Counted from the stretch's first letter, positions 24,738 to 33,252 are shown. The stretch: DNA of 64,000 bases from Devosia sp. 66-22 (GCA_001899065.1 MKUZ01000019.1:19129-83128); one strand, 5' to 3'. Notes: generated from the sequence alone by a model not told the origin. Numbers and translations are program-made.

Positions 24738-25483
24738 GGCTGGCGCCTTTCAAAGAGCGGGATGGCGAAAAAGCCGAACAGGAAGCCACCGATATGGGCC
24801 TGCCAGGCGATCTCCACGGCCATGCCGGGCATGAACATGGGCAGCAGCGGCACGATGCCGTTGAGGACGATCCAGACGATGGCGAAGATGCGCGCGGTGG
24901 GGTGGCGGAGCACCTCGCCGATTGTCGCGAGCCGGCGCCCGAGGACGATTCGCTCGCCCGTCTCAGGATCGATGCCGACCTGGATGGGCTGGAAGATGAA
25001 GCGGACGGCAGCGCCGGTGAGACCGGCGACGCCGCCCGAAGCCCCGACGAGCAGGGCAAATTGCGGCAACGTCGTCGCCGCGAAGGCGACGGCGCCGGCA
25101 AGCGCGCTCAGCAGGAACAGAATCACGAGCTTTGCCGCGCCGTAACGGCGGGCGATGGGGGTGCCGAAGATCACGAACCATACGGTGTTGAAGATCACGT
25201 GCTCCCAGCCGGCGTGCAGGAAGGCGTGTGTGAAGGGGGTCCAGAACAGCGGCCAGATGCCACCCGGCGCGGCGGCATTTTCGATAAGCCGGTAAGGAAT
25301 AAAGGCCAGCCAAACCAGAACCTCGTTCCGGATGGATTCGTTAAGAACGAAGCTCTGGAGCGCCTGGATGGCAAGGAAAAGCCCCGCAATTGCGGCGACT
25401 GCAGCCGGCAGGTTGAAGATGGGCTGCCGCTCGGGCGCCGTGGTAACCTGTTGTTCCTGCTTGGTTTTGTTGTCGTCGCTCAT
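24734..25483 (-). CDS. Rhomboid family intramembrane serine protease
   Basis: This 249-residue inner-membrane protein has at least six hydrophobic segments. The catalytic pair is visible: Ser in LVGASGGVAGLTGAAVRF and His in WQAHIGGFLFGFFAI. The conserved HAFLHAGWEHVIFN loop precedes them. Rhomboids cut membrane-anchored substrates within the bilayer. The ATG at 25483 is preceded by CTGGAGTTTTG; the longer frame upstream is unlikely. The N-terminal 20 residues are polar and cytoplasmic. The substrate is unknown. Confidence 0.93.
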   Translation of the reverse strand: MSDDNKTKQEQQVTTAPERQPIFNLPAAVAAIAGLFLAIQALQSFVLNESIRNEVLVWLAFIPYRLIENAAAPGGIWPLFWTPFTHAFLHAGWEHVIFNTVWFVIFGTPIARRYGAAKLVILFLLSALAGAVAFAATTLPQFALLVGASGGVAGLTGAAVRFIFQPIQVGIDPETGERIVLGRRLATIGEVLRHPTARIFAIVWIVLNGIVPLLPMFMPGMAVEIAWQAHIGGFLFGFFAIPLFERRQP

Positions 25484-25670
25484 CAAAACTCCAGCGGTTC
25501 CGGGGGCTTCAGCCTCCCTCCCCGGTCTTATCCACACCACACCCACGCCATTAACCTTAAGGAAGGTTTAAAGGCGATTTCGCCCAAGCCTTTTGTCACT
25601 GTCGATTCAGCGGCGGGGCGATCCCTTTTTTGGGGGCGCCGGCCGAGGCTTGGGACATAGGTTGGCGTCG

Positions 25671-26327
25671 ATGCAGAACCAGAGCACAAAAACGCTCTAC
25701 GACTACTGGAATTCGCTTCGCGGCTCGCGCAGCGCTCCCGATCGCCGGGACATCGACCCCACCAAGATTCGCGGCGCCCTCGCCAACACCTTCATCCTCG
25801 AGCTCAACGACAATCGCGAGTTCGACTTCCGTCTCGCCGGCTCGCATATCTGCGCTGCCTATGCGCGCGAACTCAAAGGCCGCTCCTTTACCCGGCTGTG
25901 GCATCCGCGCGACCGCGATGCGATGGAAACGCTGGTGCGCGCCGTGACCGAGGACCATGCGGTGGCCCTCATCACGTTCCAGGGCGTGACGGCGCTCAAT
26001 ACCAAACTCTCGGTCGAAACGATCCTGCTTCCCGTGCGGCACAATGGCTCGACGCAGACGCGCATGCTGGGGGCGATGACGGCGATGGACGAGCCCTACT
26101 GGTTCGGCTCGCAGCCAGTGGTCGAGCAGCGCATCACCGGCCTCCGCCTGATCTGGCCGGACGACAATTCGCTCGCCGACATGGCTCGCGACATCGCTGC
26201 GGCCGTGCCGCAGGACGTGCTGTTCGCACGCGCCAACTCGCCGATCGAACCCATGGCGGCGACGGTCTATGGCCGGCAGGCGCGGCGCTACGCGCACCTT
26301 GCCGTCATCGATGGCGGTCGGCGCTAG
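25671..26327 (+). CDS. PAS domain protein
   Basis: This 218-residue cytoplasmic protein is recognised as an alphaproteobacterial PAS (PAS_5-like) protein. It has TLYDYWNSLRGSRSAPDRRDIDPTKIRGALANTFILELNDNREFDFRLAGSHICAAYARELKGRSFTRLW and a later VETILLPVRHNG. No kinase or GGDEF part is attached. It probably senses a small molecule and passes the signal by contact. It lies just upstream of the two-domain PilZ protein, with which it is commonly paired in related bacteria, and this suggests a link with cyclic di-GMP signalling. Confidence 0.83.
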   Translation: MQNQSTKTLYDYWNSLRGSRSAPDRRDIDPTKIRGALANTFILELNDNREFDFRLAGSHICAAYARELKGRSFTRLWHPRDRDAMETLVRAVTEDHAVALITFQGVTALNTKLSVETILLPVRHNGSTQTRMLGAMTAMDEPYWFGSQPVVEQRITGLRLIWPDDNSLADMARDIAAAVPQDVLFARANSPIEPMAATVYGRQARRYAHLAVIDGGRR

Positions 26328-26424
26328 AAAACGCAGGTTGCGCCGCAATTTGCGACCGCCGCATCACGTTCGGTTAACCAAGAGTAGTTAGCCTCGACCG
26401 TGTCAAATTGAGTGACGCGCTTCG

Positions 26425-27057
26425 ATGCTGACCGACAACAATACTCCCGCGCGCAGCGCCCGCCCCGCCCGAGCCTACGTGCAGATGCCGCGCTTCCAGC
26501 GCGTGAAGGTGTCGGTGCTTGGCCGCTACATGCTGGCGGACCGCCGCGAGTTCCCCTGCCAGGTGCTGGAGATGTCGCCGGGCGATGCGTGCGTGATCGC
26601 GCCGGTGGCCGGCAATGTGGGCGAGCGCGTCATCGCCTATCTCGACCATCTGGGCCGCGTTGAGGGCAGCATCACCGACTCCATCGAAGGCGGCTTCGTG
26701 ATGGATCTGTCGGCCAGCCCGCGCAAGCGCGACAAGATGGCGGCACAACTCACCTGGCTCGCCAACAAGGACATCCTCAACCTGCCCGAGGATCGCCGGC
26801 ACGAGCGCGTGGTCCCCGACAACCGGCACTCGACCGTCGTTCTGGATGATGGCCGCCGCTACAATTGCAAGATCATCGACATCTCGCTGTCGGGCGCGGC
26901 GATCGAGCTGGCGGTGCGGCCTGCCATGGGCACGCCGGTGACACTGGGCCGCATGCGGGCCCGCGTGGTGCGGCATTTCCAGGACGGGGTGGCGGTGGAG
27001 TTCGCGTCCGCGCAGGAGATGCTGACGGTGGTGCAGCAGAACCTGCGCATCAACTAG
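26425..27057 (+). CDS. Tandem PilZ domain protein
   Basis: This 210-residue protein has two PilZ-like units. The second (about residues 122-200) is complete: RRHER fits the RxxxR motif and DISLSGA fits DxSxxG, so cyclic di-GMP binding is likely. The first (about residues 22-110) is degenerate: RFQRVKV and EMSPGDA take the places of the two motifs. One unit thus binds the ligand and the other may serve as a structural or dimerisation partner. It sits between the PAS gene and the BTLCP peptidase, a common neighbourhood in Hyphomicrobiales. Confidence 0.88.
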   Translation: MLTDNNTPARSARPARAYVQMPRFQRVKVSVLGRYMLADRREFPCQVLEMSPGDACVIAPVAGNVGERVIAYLDHLGRVEGSITDSIEGGFVMDLSASPRKRDKMAAQLTWLANKDILNLPEDRRHERVVPDNRHSTVVLDDGRRYNCKIIDISLSGAAIELAVRPAMGTPVTLGRMRARVVRHFQDGVAVEFASAQEMLTVVQQNLRIN

Positions 27058-27266
27058 TCGCGCGATGTCGGATGTAACGACGTTCTATCTGAGCCCTCGG
27101 CGACGGCACGCCGTCTCAAGGCCCTTCTATCATCCCCAGCAGGCCCAAGAAACGTGGTTAACCGGTCCTGACCCGGACGCATAAAACTCGCCTAAAAACT
27201 ACGTCGCAGTTTTCCGACTGAGGCAATTTGGCGGCGGCATCGTGGTTCCCATCAGGGGGCTACGAA

Positions 27267-27887
27267 ATGCCAAACAAGAACAAGGTTTTCGCCGGTGTGC
27301 TCGTCGCGCTGGCCATGCTGACGGGGCCGGCAATGGCATCGTCGAGCGTCGATCTCTCCAATCCGGCTTTTGCGCCGACCACCGGTCCGACCAGCATCCC
27401 GATCGGCGCCGCCGAGTTCTGCAAGGCGCATCGCGAAGATTGCGGCCCGAGCGCCGGCCTTGCCGATGTCGAGGCGCTGACCGAGAGCAACTGGCGGCAG
27501 CTCGTGTCGATCAACGAGGCGATCAATACCAGCGTCGCGCCGGTGACCGACCAGGACCTCTACCGCGTCACCGAGTTCTGGACCTATCCGTCCGGCAGCG
27601 GCGACTGCGAGGACTACGCGCTCGAAAAGCGCCGCCAGCTCATCGCCAATGGCTGGAGCCCGAGCGCCCTGCTGATGACCGTCGTGCGCCAGCAGAACGG
27701 CGAAGGCCATGCCGTGCTGATGGTGCGCACCGATCGCGGCGACCTGGTGCTCGACAACCAGATCGGTGAGATCCTGGTGTGGAAGGACACCTCCTACCAG
27801 TTCGTCAAGCGCCAGTCGCAGACCGACTCCCGCAAGTGGGTGGGCATCGACGACACGCGCATCGTCACCGCCTCGGTGCGGCGCTGA
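27267..27887 (+). CDS. Transglutaminase-like cysteine peptidase (BTLCP, DUF920)
   Basis: This 206-residue exported protein has a signal peptide (MPNKNKVFAGVLVALAMLTG, cleavage near PAMA). The catalytic Cys is in SGDCEDYALEKRRQL, His in GEGHAVLMVRTDRGDL and Asp in LDNQIGEI, the usual BTLCP order. Relatives such as LapG cut surface adhesins under control of cyclic di-GMP, which fits the PilZ gene upstream. No LapD-like receptor is in this window, so the link is only inferred. The ATG at 27267 is preceded by CAGGGGGCTAC. Confidence 0.9.
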   Translation: MPNKNKVFAGVLVALAMLTGPAMASSSVDLSNPAFAPTTGPTSIPIGAAEFCKAHREDCGPSAGLADVEALTESNWRQLVSINEAINTSVAPVTDQDLYRVTEFWTYPSGSGDCEDYALEKRRQLIANGWSPSALLMTVVRQQNGEGHAVLMVRTDRGDLVLDNQIGEILVWKDTSYQFVKRQSQTDSRKWVGIDDTRIVTASVRR

Positions 27888-27991
27888 GCCTCGAGATTTC
27901 GGGCCCCTTCCCCTGATGTGCGCGCCCGAATGGCGGGGCCGGCTCCTCCCCCGAGGCCGTCCCCGCGCCGTTTCCGGCCGCTGAAAGAAGT

Positions 27992-28023
27992 GGGGCCGGT
28001 CTCTCCCCCAAGAGACCGGCCCC
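27992..28023. terminator. Strong hairpin between convergent genes (bidirectional terminator)
   Basis: A perfect 13-bp stem, GGGGCCGGTCTCT (27992-28004) with AGAGACCGGCCCC (28011-28023), encloses a six-base loop. It sits between the convergent BTLCP gene and the DUF6949-like gene. There is no T run after it on either strand, so it may act with Rho or as a transcript end-stabilising structure rather than as a classic intrinsic terminator. Confidence 0.65.
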
Positions 28024-28048
28024 GGCGCCCTTCCCCAAAGCAGAGCGG

Positions 28049-28369
28049 CTACGGAAAGATCGCGATGTAGATACCCAGGAAGAACAAGCCGGTGATGAAG
28101 CTCCAGCCGAAGGCGACGAGCGCCGAGAGCAGCACCGAGCCGAGCGACAGGGTACCGTCGTCTTCCTGCTTCCAGCCCATTTGCAGCATGATGTAGGGGC
28201 CGCACACGAAGCTCATGAACAGATGCCCCAGCATGTGCAGCCAGGTCTTGCCGTCGAAGCGCAGCATGGCCTGCTCGCCGATGCGCCACTGGTAGAAGTG
28301 GGTTCCGGTGCCCGCTATGGCGAGCCCGACGGCCATGATGAATCCGGCAAGCAGCAACTCGAAGGACAT
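28049..28369 (-). CDS. Small integral membrane protein (DUF6949-like)
   Basis: This 106-residue protein has about three membrane segments: MSFELLLAGFIMAVGLAIAGTG, MLGHLFMSFVCGPYIMLQMGW, and LGSVLLSALVAFGWSFITGLFFLGIYIAIF. It resembles small alphaproteobacterial membrane proteins of unknown role; the family name is tentative. It stands alone with a promoter-side AT-rich gap to the next divergent gene and ends at the bidirectional hairpin. Confidence 0.7.
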   Translation of the reverse strand: MSFELLLAGFIMAVGLAIAGTGTHFYQWRIGEQAMLRFDGKTWLHMLGHLFMSFVCGPYIMLQMGWKQEDDGTLSLGSVLLSALVAFGWSFITGLFFLGIYIAIFP

Positions 28370-28491
28370 GACACAACGCCTCAACACGCCGCGTCCCTGG
28401 GTACCCGCGCGGCATCGTTAACTCTTCATTAATCATAAGCGGGGCGTGATGGGCTGTCACCTGCAGCCCTAACGAGTGGTTAATTCCCCTG

Positions 28492-29154
28492 ATGACCCTG
28501 CCGGCCCACGCCGACGCCGCCAAGGAAAGCGGGCATTCGATCGCCTTTAACCTGGGCGCAATTGCCCTGATCCTGGCAGTCGCCGGGCTTGGTCTTGCCT
28601 ATGCGATCGACGCCGCCGGTCGGGCCGGGCACGAGGAGCTGGCCGGGAGCGTGAGCCGGACGCTGGGCGGGCGGGAGCTGACGGTGCCGGCGGCGTGGCT
28701 GCGCGAGGATGCCGAGCGCAGCGCCGGCTTTGCCAAGCAGGTCGATATCGGGCTCCACCTGCCGCTCGGGCCCAAGGCCGCGACGCGCGAGGTCGACATC
28801 ACGCTAGTGCCGCGCAGCCGCGCAAGGCCGAGCGCGTCCCTGCTCGACGGGGTCTATCTACACCAATTCATGCCCGAGCAGCTCAGCGGGCCGCCGGGGC
28901 TGATCGGCAAGCCGTTGGTGGCGGCGGAAGGCTATGAGAACGAGACGGTGTGGTACGACGCGATCTCGGCGGCGCCGTTCGTCGCCAAGTGCATTGCGCC
29001 GGTGGCCGAGGGCGAGCCCGGGCGCTGCATCCGGACGGTCTATCTCGGCCCCGGCATCGCAGCGATCTACAGCTTCGACGAGGACGTGCTGGTGAACTGG
29101 AGGCAGTTCGACGCGGCGGTGCTGCCGTCGCTCAAGCGCATCGGCGCACTCTAG
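28492..29154 (+). CDS. Hypothetical membrane-anchored protein
   Basis: I do not recognise this 220-residue protein. One membrane segment near the N terminus (about residues 17-40, FNLGAIALILAVAGLGLAYAI) anchors a large probably periplasmic domain with a VDIGLHLPLGPKAATREVDITLVPRSR segment and two cysteines (KCIAPVAEGEPGRCIR) that may form a disulfide. No catalytic motif is visible. It is divergent from the DUF6949-like gene and convergent with the FecR gene. Confidence 0.7.
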   Translation: MTLPAHADAAKESGHSIAFNLGAIALILAVAGLGLAYAIDAAGRAGHEELAGSVSRTLGGRELTVPAAWLREDAERSAGFAKQVDIGLHLPLGPKAATREVDITLVPRSRARPSASLLDGVYLHQFMPEQLSGPPGLIGKPLVAAEGYENETVWYDAISAAPFVAKCIAPVAEGEPGRCIRTVYLGPGIAAIYSFDEDVLVNWRQFDAAVLPSLKRIGAL

Positions 29155-29164
29155 CCAGCGGACG

Positions 29165-30064
29165 CTATGTCTTGCCGAGCAGTCCGGTGAGGCCCTTGGT
29201 GGTCTTGCCGAGCGTGTCGGTGACGGTGCCCACGGTATCGCCCACGATCGAGGTGTTGGTCACCTGATCGACGGTGCTGGCGACGGTATCGGCGGTGTCG
29301 GTGACGGTGTCGACGCCATTGGTCGTCGTGTCGACCACAGTCGCCACCGTGCTGGTGGTCGTATCGAGTACAGTGGTGGCGGCGGCGGTGCTCGAGGTGT
29401 CCGTTCTGCTCGTCTTGCCTGATCCGGCTGTCTTATCGGGCCCAGAGATGGCGTGGCCGGGTCCGGCGCTCGCGTTCGTCTTCCCCTTGCCCGCCGGCGG
29501 CTTGGCCGCGGCCTTTGTCTTGCCGGACACGCTGAGGCCACCGCGCTTGTCGACTTTGGCCTTCTGGCCGGCGACGATGAGCACCGTTTCCTTGCTCTGC
29601 TTGTCCTCGACGCTGACCTGCCCGCGCGGCACCTCCACTGAGCCGCCGCTGCTGCGGGCGGAGACGGTGAAGCGGGTGCCCTTGACCACTGCCGCCAGAT
29701 AGGCGGTGCGCACGGCGAAGTGCTGGACGTTGCGCCTTTCGGCCTCGACGGTGAGCACGCCGGCATATTGGAGCACGGTGGTGAACGGCTTGCGGCCGCC
29801 CTGATCGTGGATCTCGATCTGCGTGTTAGGGCCGAGCTCGACGGATTCGTTGCCGCGCACCAGGGTGACGTGGCCGTTCGACCGCGTGAAGATGCGGCGC
29901 TCGTCGGGAACGACGCTGCCGCGCTCGAGCGGCTGCCACTGCCCGCCCACCATGTGCTGCACGGTGCCGCGCAGGCGGGTGACGGTCCAGTCGTCGGCGA
30001 ACGCCATTCCAGCCGTGACGGCGAGGAGGAAAGCGGCCATCAGGCCAGGCAGGATATTGCGCAT
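29165..30064 (-). CDS. FecR domain exported protein with Thr/Val repeat tail
   Basis: A signal peptide (MRNILPGLMAAFLLAVTAGMA) is followed by a FecR-like domain (about residues 25-170: GTVQHMVGGQWQPLERGSVVPDERRIFTRSNGHVTLVRGNESVELGPNTQIEI). A Lys/Ala/Gly-rich linker and a tail of TVxDTTT-type repeats follow (about 230-285: VLDTTTSTVATVVDTTTNGVDTV). No FecI or TonB partner is nearby, so this is not an iron-signalling FecR but one of the free-standing exported type, perhaps tied to the cell envelope. It is convergent with the gene at 28492. Confidence 0.85.
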   Translation of the reverse strand: MRNILPGLMAAFLLAVTAGMAFADDWTVTRLRGTVQHMVGGQWQPLERGSVVPDERRIFTRSNGHVTLVRGNESVELGPNTQIEIHDQGGRKPFTTVLQYAGVLTVEAERRNVQHFAVRTAYLAAVVKGTRFTVSARSSGGSVEVPRGQVSVEDKQSKETVLIVAGQKAKVDKRGGLSVSGKTKAAAKPPAGKGKTNASAGPGHAISGPDKTAGSGKTSRTDTSSTAAATTVLDTTTSTVATVVDTTTNGVDTVTDTADTVASTVDQVTNTSIVGDTVGTVTDTLGKTTKGLTGLLGKT

Positions 30065-30195
30065 TGCGAGCCCCGGTACGCGTCTTCTGACACTGCCCGA
30101 AGCTGTGCGATGCGCAGCTCTACGAAGGTGTTAATACGTAGCCGGCGGCTTTCCGCCTGGTTTGCGGCGGCTTAAGGACGTACGTGAAATGCGAT

Positions 30196-30528
30196 CTATC
30201 GTGCGCCGGAATCGGGTTCCACGACCACCGCCGTGCCATAGGCCAGCATCTCGGTGATGCCGTCGGTGATCTCATTGCCGTCGTAGCGCATGGCGATGAT
30301 GGCGTTGGCGCCCTGCTCCTCGGCGTGCCGGATCATCAGATCGAGCGCTTCCTGGCGGGCGGTTTCGGCAAGGCTCGTGAACAGCGTAATGTTGCCGCCC
30401 ACGAGCGATTGCAGCGCGCCGCCGATCGAGCCGACGATGGAGCGCGAGCGGACGGTGATGCCACGCACCATGCCAATGACGCGCACCACGCGGTAGCCGG
30501 GCAGGTCATTGGTGGTGACGACGATCAT
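30196..30528 (-). CDS. YbjQ family protein (DUF74)
   Basis: This 110-residue YbjQ/UPF0145 protein starts MIVVTTNDLPGYRVVRVIGMVRGITVRSRSIV and has GANAIIAMRYDGNEITDGITEMLAYGTAVVVE. YbjQ proteins form pentamers; a metal-binding role has been proposed but not settled. It lies next to DUF3126, cysE and a hydrolase in the same direction. Nothing in the sequence shows a link to cysteine metabolism. Confidence 0.92.
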   Translation of the reverse strand: MIVVTTNDLPGYRVVRVIGMVRGITVRSRSIVGSIGGALQSLVGGNITLFTSLAETARQEALDLMIRHAEEQGANAIIAMRYDGNEITDGITEMLAYGTAVVVEPDSGAR

Positions 30529-30529
30529 G

Positions 30530-30748
30530 TCAGTTCACCTCGTCCAGATCCTCTTCGAGGATCGCCATCTGGAAGTTGTAGGATTTGTCGCCGTCTTCGT
30601 CGTCGAGATAGATCAGGCCCAGGAACTCTTCGCCGAGATAGACTTCCACGCTGTCGTTCTGCTTGTTGCGCGGACGAACGTCGATGGCGCGGTTGTTGAA
30701 TTTGACCTGCAGATATTTCTGCAGCTTGATGATCTCGGGGTGGTTCAA
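30530..30748 (-). CDS. DUF3126 family protein
   Basis: This 72-residue acidic protein (IKLQKYLQVKFNNRAIDVRPRNKQNDSVEVYLGEEFLGLIYLDDEDGDKSYNFQMAILEEDL) belongs to DUF3126. That family is conserved in Hyphomicrobiales and commonly found right after cysE, as it is here. Its role is unknown. Its stop lies just before the YbjQ start, so the two genes are probably cotranscribed. Confidence 0.9.
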   Translation of the reverse strand: MNHPEIIKLQKYLQVKFNNRAIDVRPRNKQNDSVEVYLGEEFLGLIYLDDEDGDKSYNFQMAILEEDLDEVN

Positions 30749-30857
30749 AGGGAGAAGCTCCGCAACTCGTTAGGGTGCGCCACAATAGGCCTTGCGGCGC
30801 TCCGGGCAATCCCGGAACGCCCGCTTTTCAAGAAGAGTTGCGGCGTGATTTGGGCGA

Positions 30858-31676
30858 TCAGCCGGTGCTGTCGACCATTTGGTCCATCATCGAGGCCGGC
30901 TGCGGCGCGCCGGCCTCGCCGACGATGCGAGCGGGTACGCCCACCACGGTGACGCGCGGCGGCACATCCTTGACCACCACGGAGCCGGCGCCGATGCGGG
31001 CGCAATCGCCGATCTTGATGTTGCCGAGCACCTTGGCACCCGCGCCGATCAGCACGCCATTGCCGATCTTGGGATGGCGATCCTCGTCGGCCTTGCCGGT
31101 GCCGCCCAGCGTGACGCCCTGCAGGATCGAGCAATTGTCGCCGATGACGGCGGTTTCGCCGGCGATGAAGCCGGTGGCGTGATCGAGCATGATGCCCTTG
31201 CCGACACGGCAGGCGGGATTGATATCGACCTGGAACACCTGGCTCGAGCGGCTCTGCAGATACAGCGCGAAATCCTTGCGGCCGGCGAGCCACAGGCCAT
31301 TGGCGAAACGATGCGTCTGGATCGCCTGGTAGCCCTTGAAATAGAGGAACGGCACGATGGCGCGGTGGGCGGCCGGGTCGCGCTCGAGCGTGGCGGCCAG
31401 GTCGGCGCGCGCTTCGCCGGCAATCTCGGGGCGGAACAGCAGCGCGTCCTGGAAGGCCTGTCGGATCAATTCGGCGGAGACGTCGCCATCACCCAACCGC
31501 TCGGACAGCCGGCTGATCAGCGCGGCCTCGAAGGTGGGCTGGTTGAGCACATGCGCCATCACCATGGCGGCGAGAGCCGGCTCGTCGACGACTATCGCCT
31601 TGGCATTGGCGCGCACGGCTTCCCACGCCGGATCGACGGGCTTGATGTTGTCGCTGGGCTTGAGCTGCACGCTCAT
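30858..31676 (-). CDS. cysE: Serine O-acetyltransferase
   Basis: This 272-residue enzyme makes O-acetylserine from serine and acetyl-CoA for cysteine synthesis. The N-terminal helical SATase domain ends in YLQSRSSQVFQVDINPACRVGKGIMLDHATG. The left-handed beta-helix hexapeptide repeats follow (VIGDNCSILQGVTLGGTG...PKIGNGVLIGAGAKVLGNIKIGDCARIGAGSVV). The ATG at 31676 is preceded by GATGGAGACC, while an upstream ATG has no ribosome site. The hydrolase upstream and DUF3126 downstream keep this direction. Confidence 0.97.
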   Translation of the reverse strand: MSVQLKPSDNIKPVDPAWEAVRANAKAIVVDEPALAAMVMAHVLNQPTFEAALISRLSERLGDGDVSAELIRQAFQDALLFRPEIAGEARADLAATLERDPAAHRAIVPFLYFKGYQAIQTHRFANGLWLAGRKDFALYLQSRSSQVFQVDINPACRVGKGIMLDHATGFIAGETAVIGDNCSILQGVTLGGTGKADEDRHPKIGNGVLIGAGAKVLGNIKIGDCARIGAGSVVVKDVPPRVTVVGVPARIVGEAGAPQPASMMDQMVDSTG

Positions 31677-31782
31677 GACGGTCTCCATCGCAGAGTGCCG
31701 ATATAAGGCATTTGCGTTCTCAGACCAAGCTCACCGGCGCAAAATGGTTCACACTTTGGCGTATGGCGCGCATGCGTCCGGC

Positions 31783-32535
31783 TCAATGGGCGAGCAGGAA
31801 TTTGATGGCTGCGGCCTTGAATTTGGGATCGCCGGTCGAGAGCATGTGATTGCGCTTGGGGATGACGAAACCCTCGCCGTTGGGCAGCAGGTCAGTGAGC
31901 GGCGCGATGCCGCCCGCCATCTCGTCGTTCTCGCCCACCGCGACCAGCACGGGCGCGGTGATGCGGCGCACGTCGTCGGCCCGCATCGGCTCGCGCGAGG
32001 AGACGACGCAGGCGGCGAGCGCCGCGCGGTCCGCCTTCGAATGATCGGCGAACAGCCGGAACTGGCGGCCGACGGCCGTGGTGACGTCGGCAAGGCTGTC
32101 GGCGGTCAGCGCTTTGGCGATTTCCTCGGAATCGTCCATGCCGGTCATGAGATTGCCCCCCATGCCGCCCCAGATGGCGCAGCGGACGCGCTCGGGGTGC
32201 CGCAGCATCAGGAAGGCGGTGATGCGGGCGCCCATCGAAAAGCCGATGACCGGCACGCGGTCGAGCCCCAGTTGGTCGAGCAGATTGGCCGCGTCGTCGG
32301 CCATGTCGTGCGCGAGATAGAGCCGGGGGTCGTAGACCTTGCGCGACCGGCCGTGCCCGCGATTGTCGATGGTGATGGGCTGGTAGCCGGCCTGCTTGAG
32401 CGCCTCGACCCAACCGGTGTTCACCCAGTTGATGGCGCCTGACGAGGCGAAGCCGTGGATCAGCAGGATCGGCGCGCCGCGCTCGCCATGGATGTCGTAG
32501 GCGATCTCGATGCTGTCGGAGAGGAAGCTGGGCAT
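31783..32535 (-). CDS. Alpha/beta hydrolase
   Basis: This 250-residue cytoplasmic alpha/beta hydrolase has the nucleophile elbow GFSMGARI, HGFASSG as the oxyanion region, an Asp-containing AVGENDEMAGG and a late His in PKRNHMLSTG. The substrate is unknown. The ATG at 32535 is preceded by AGGGGCAGGC; the frame extends five codons further but without a better site. It precedes cysE, an order common in Hyphomicrobiales. Confidence 0.9.
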   Translation of the reverse strand: MPSFLSDSIEIAYDIHGERGAPILLIHGFASSGAINWVNTGWVEALKQAGYQPITIDNRGHGRSRKVYDPRLYLAHDMADDAANLLDQLGLDRVPVIGFSMGARITAFLMLRHPERVRCAIWGGMGGNLMTGMDDSEEIAKALTADSLADVTTAVGRQFRLFADHSKADRAALAACVVSSREPMRADDVRRITAPVLVAVGENDEMAGGIAPLTDLLPNGEGFVIPKRNHMLSTGDPKFKAAAIKFLLAH

Positions 32536-32632
32536 GCCTGCCCCTAGCACTAACCGGCAACGCCGTCATTCCCGCCGGCGCGGACGATATGTGCGCTCGA
32601 AATTCCTGTTGCGTCCGCTTCGGCAAATAAAT

Positions 32633-32848
32633 ATGAGTTCAATTGTCATCTTAATGAGAGCCGCTAGATGCTTTGTGGGCAAAGCAGGCGTGGCGGACTC
32701 GGCGGTTGTGACCAGAGGCGCGGTGGCACCCATCATCGGCCAGGAGTTCGTCTACTCGGTTTCCCCGCCCACCGGTCTGTCGCTCAAATGGGGGCTTTCA
32801 CGATATCTCGACCTGCTCGCCAAGGCAGCCGAGAAAGCGGGCGGCTGA
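32633..32848 (+). CDS. Possible small protein of 71 residues
   Basis: This frame is open for 71 residues (MSSIVILMRAARCFVGKAGVADSAVVTRGAVAPIIGQEFVY, then a Lys/Ala-rich helix ending LLAKAAEKAGG). The ATG lies in an AT-rich leader (AAATAAAT) without a clear ribosome site. A strong hairpin with a T-rich tail follows 23 bases after the stop, which shows that some rightward transcript ends there. The transcript may encode this protein or may be a non-coding RNA. I do not recognise a family. Confidence 0.4.
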   Translation: MSSIVILMRAARCFVGKAGVADSAVVTRGAVAPIIGQEFVYSVSPPTGLSLKWGLSRYLDLLAKAAEKAGG

Positions 32849-32871
32849 AGCTCAACCCTTCGCCACCCGTC

Positions 32872-32906
32872 GAGCCGGCGCTTCCCTGAGCGCCGGCTCC
32901 TTCTTA
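32872..32906 (+). terminator. Intrinsic terminator after the small ORF
   Basis: A perfect 10-bp stem, GAGCCGGCGC (32872-32881) with GCGCCGGCTC (32890-32899), an eight-base loop and a CTTCTTA tail form an intrinsic-type rightward terminator. Confidence 0.75.
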
Positions 32907-33000
32907 CTGGGAGAATGGCCGGCCGCGCCCGTCGCCTTCCCTTCGCCCCGTGCCTTCGATATGGTCCGGCCAGTTCGAATCCGGCCGAAAGACCTCTCCC

Positions 33001-33246
33001 ATGGCGCACACCTCCACCCCGCATTTCCACAATACCGAGGGGCTGAAGCGCATCGAGGTAGGCTCCAAGGAGTTCATGTGCGTTGGCGCGCTGCCGCCGT
33101 TCGACCACCCGCACATCTATATCGACATGGGCAAGGACAACGAGGTCGTGTGCGCCTATTGCTCGACGCTCTACGTGTTCAATGCCGAGCTCGCCCCGGG
33201 CACGTCGCAGCCGCTGTCGGCCGTCTATCACGCCGAACCCGCCTAG
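33001..33246 (+). CDS. Zinc-finger domain protein (zf-CHCC, NDUFS6-like)
   Basis: This 81-residue protein has EVGSKEFMCVGALPPFDHPHIYIDMGKDNEVVCAYCSTLYVFN. The Cys-x9-His-x14-Cys-x2-Cys arrangement is typical of the zf-CHCC family, related to the NDUFS6 accessory subunit of complex I. Alphaproteobacterial members are thought to be linked with respiratory complex I. The monooxygenase gene begins six bases after its stop, and this pair is common in Hyphomicrobiales. Confidence 0.9.
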   Translation: MAHTSTPHFHNTEGLKRIEVGSKEFMCVGALPPFDHPHIYIDMGKDNEVVCAYCSTLYVFNAELAPGTSQPLSAVYHAEPA

Positions 33247-33252
33247 CCTCCG

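Noticed and set aside
29274..29702. Rightward frame of 142 residues rich in Val and Thr.
   Set aside because: It is the mirror of the repetitive FecR tail and has no features of a gene.
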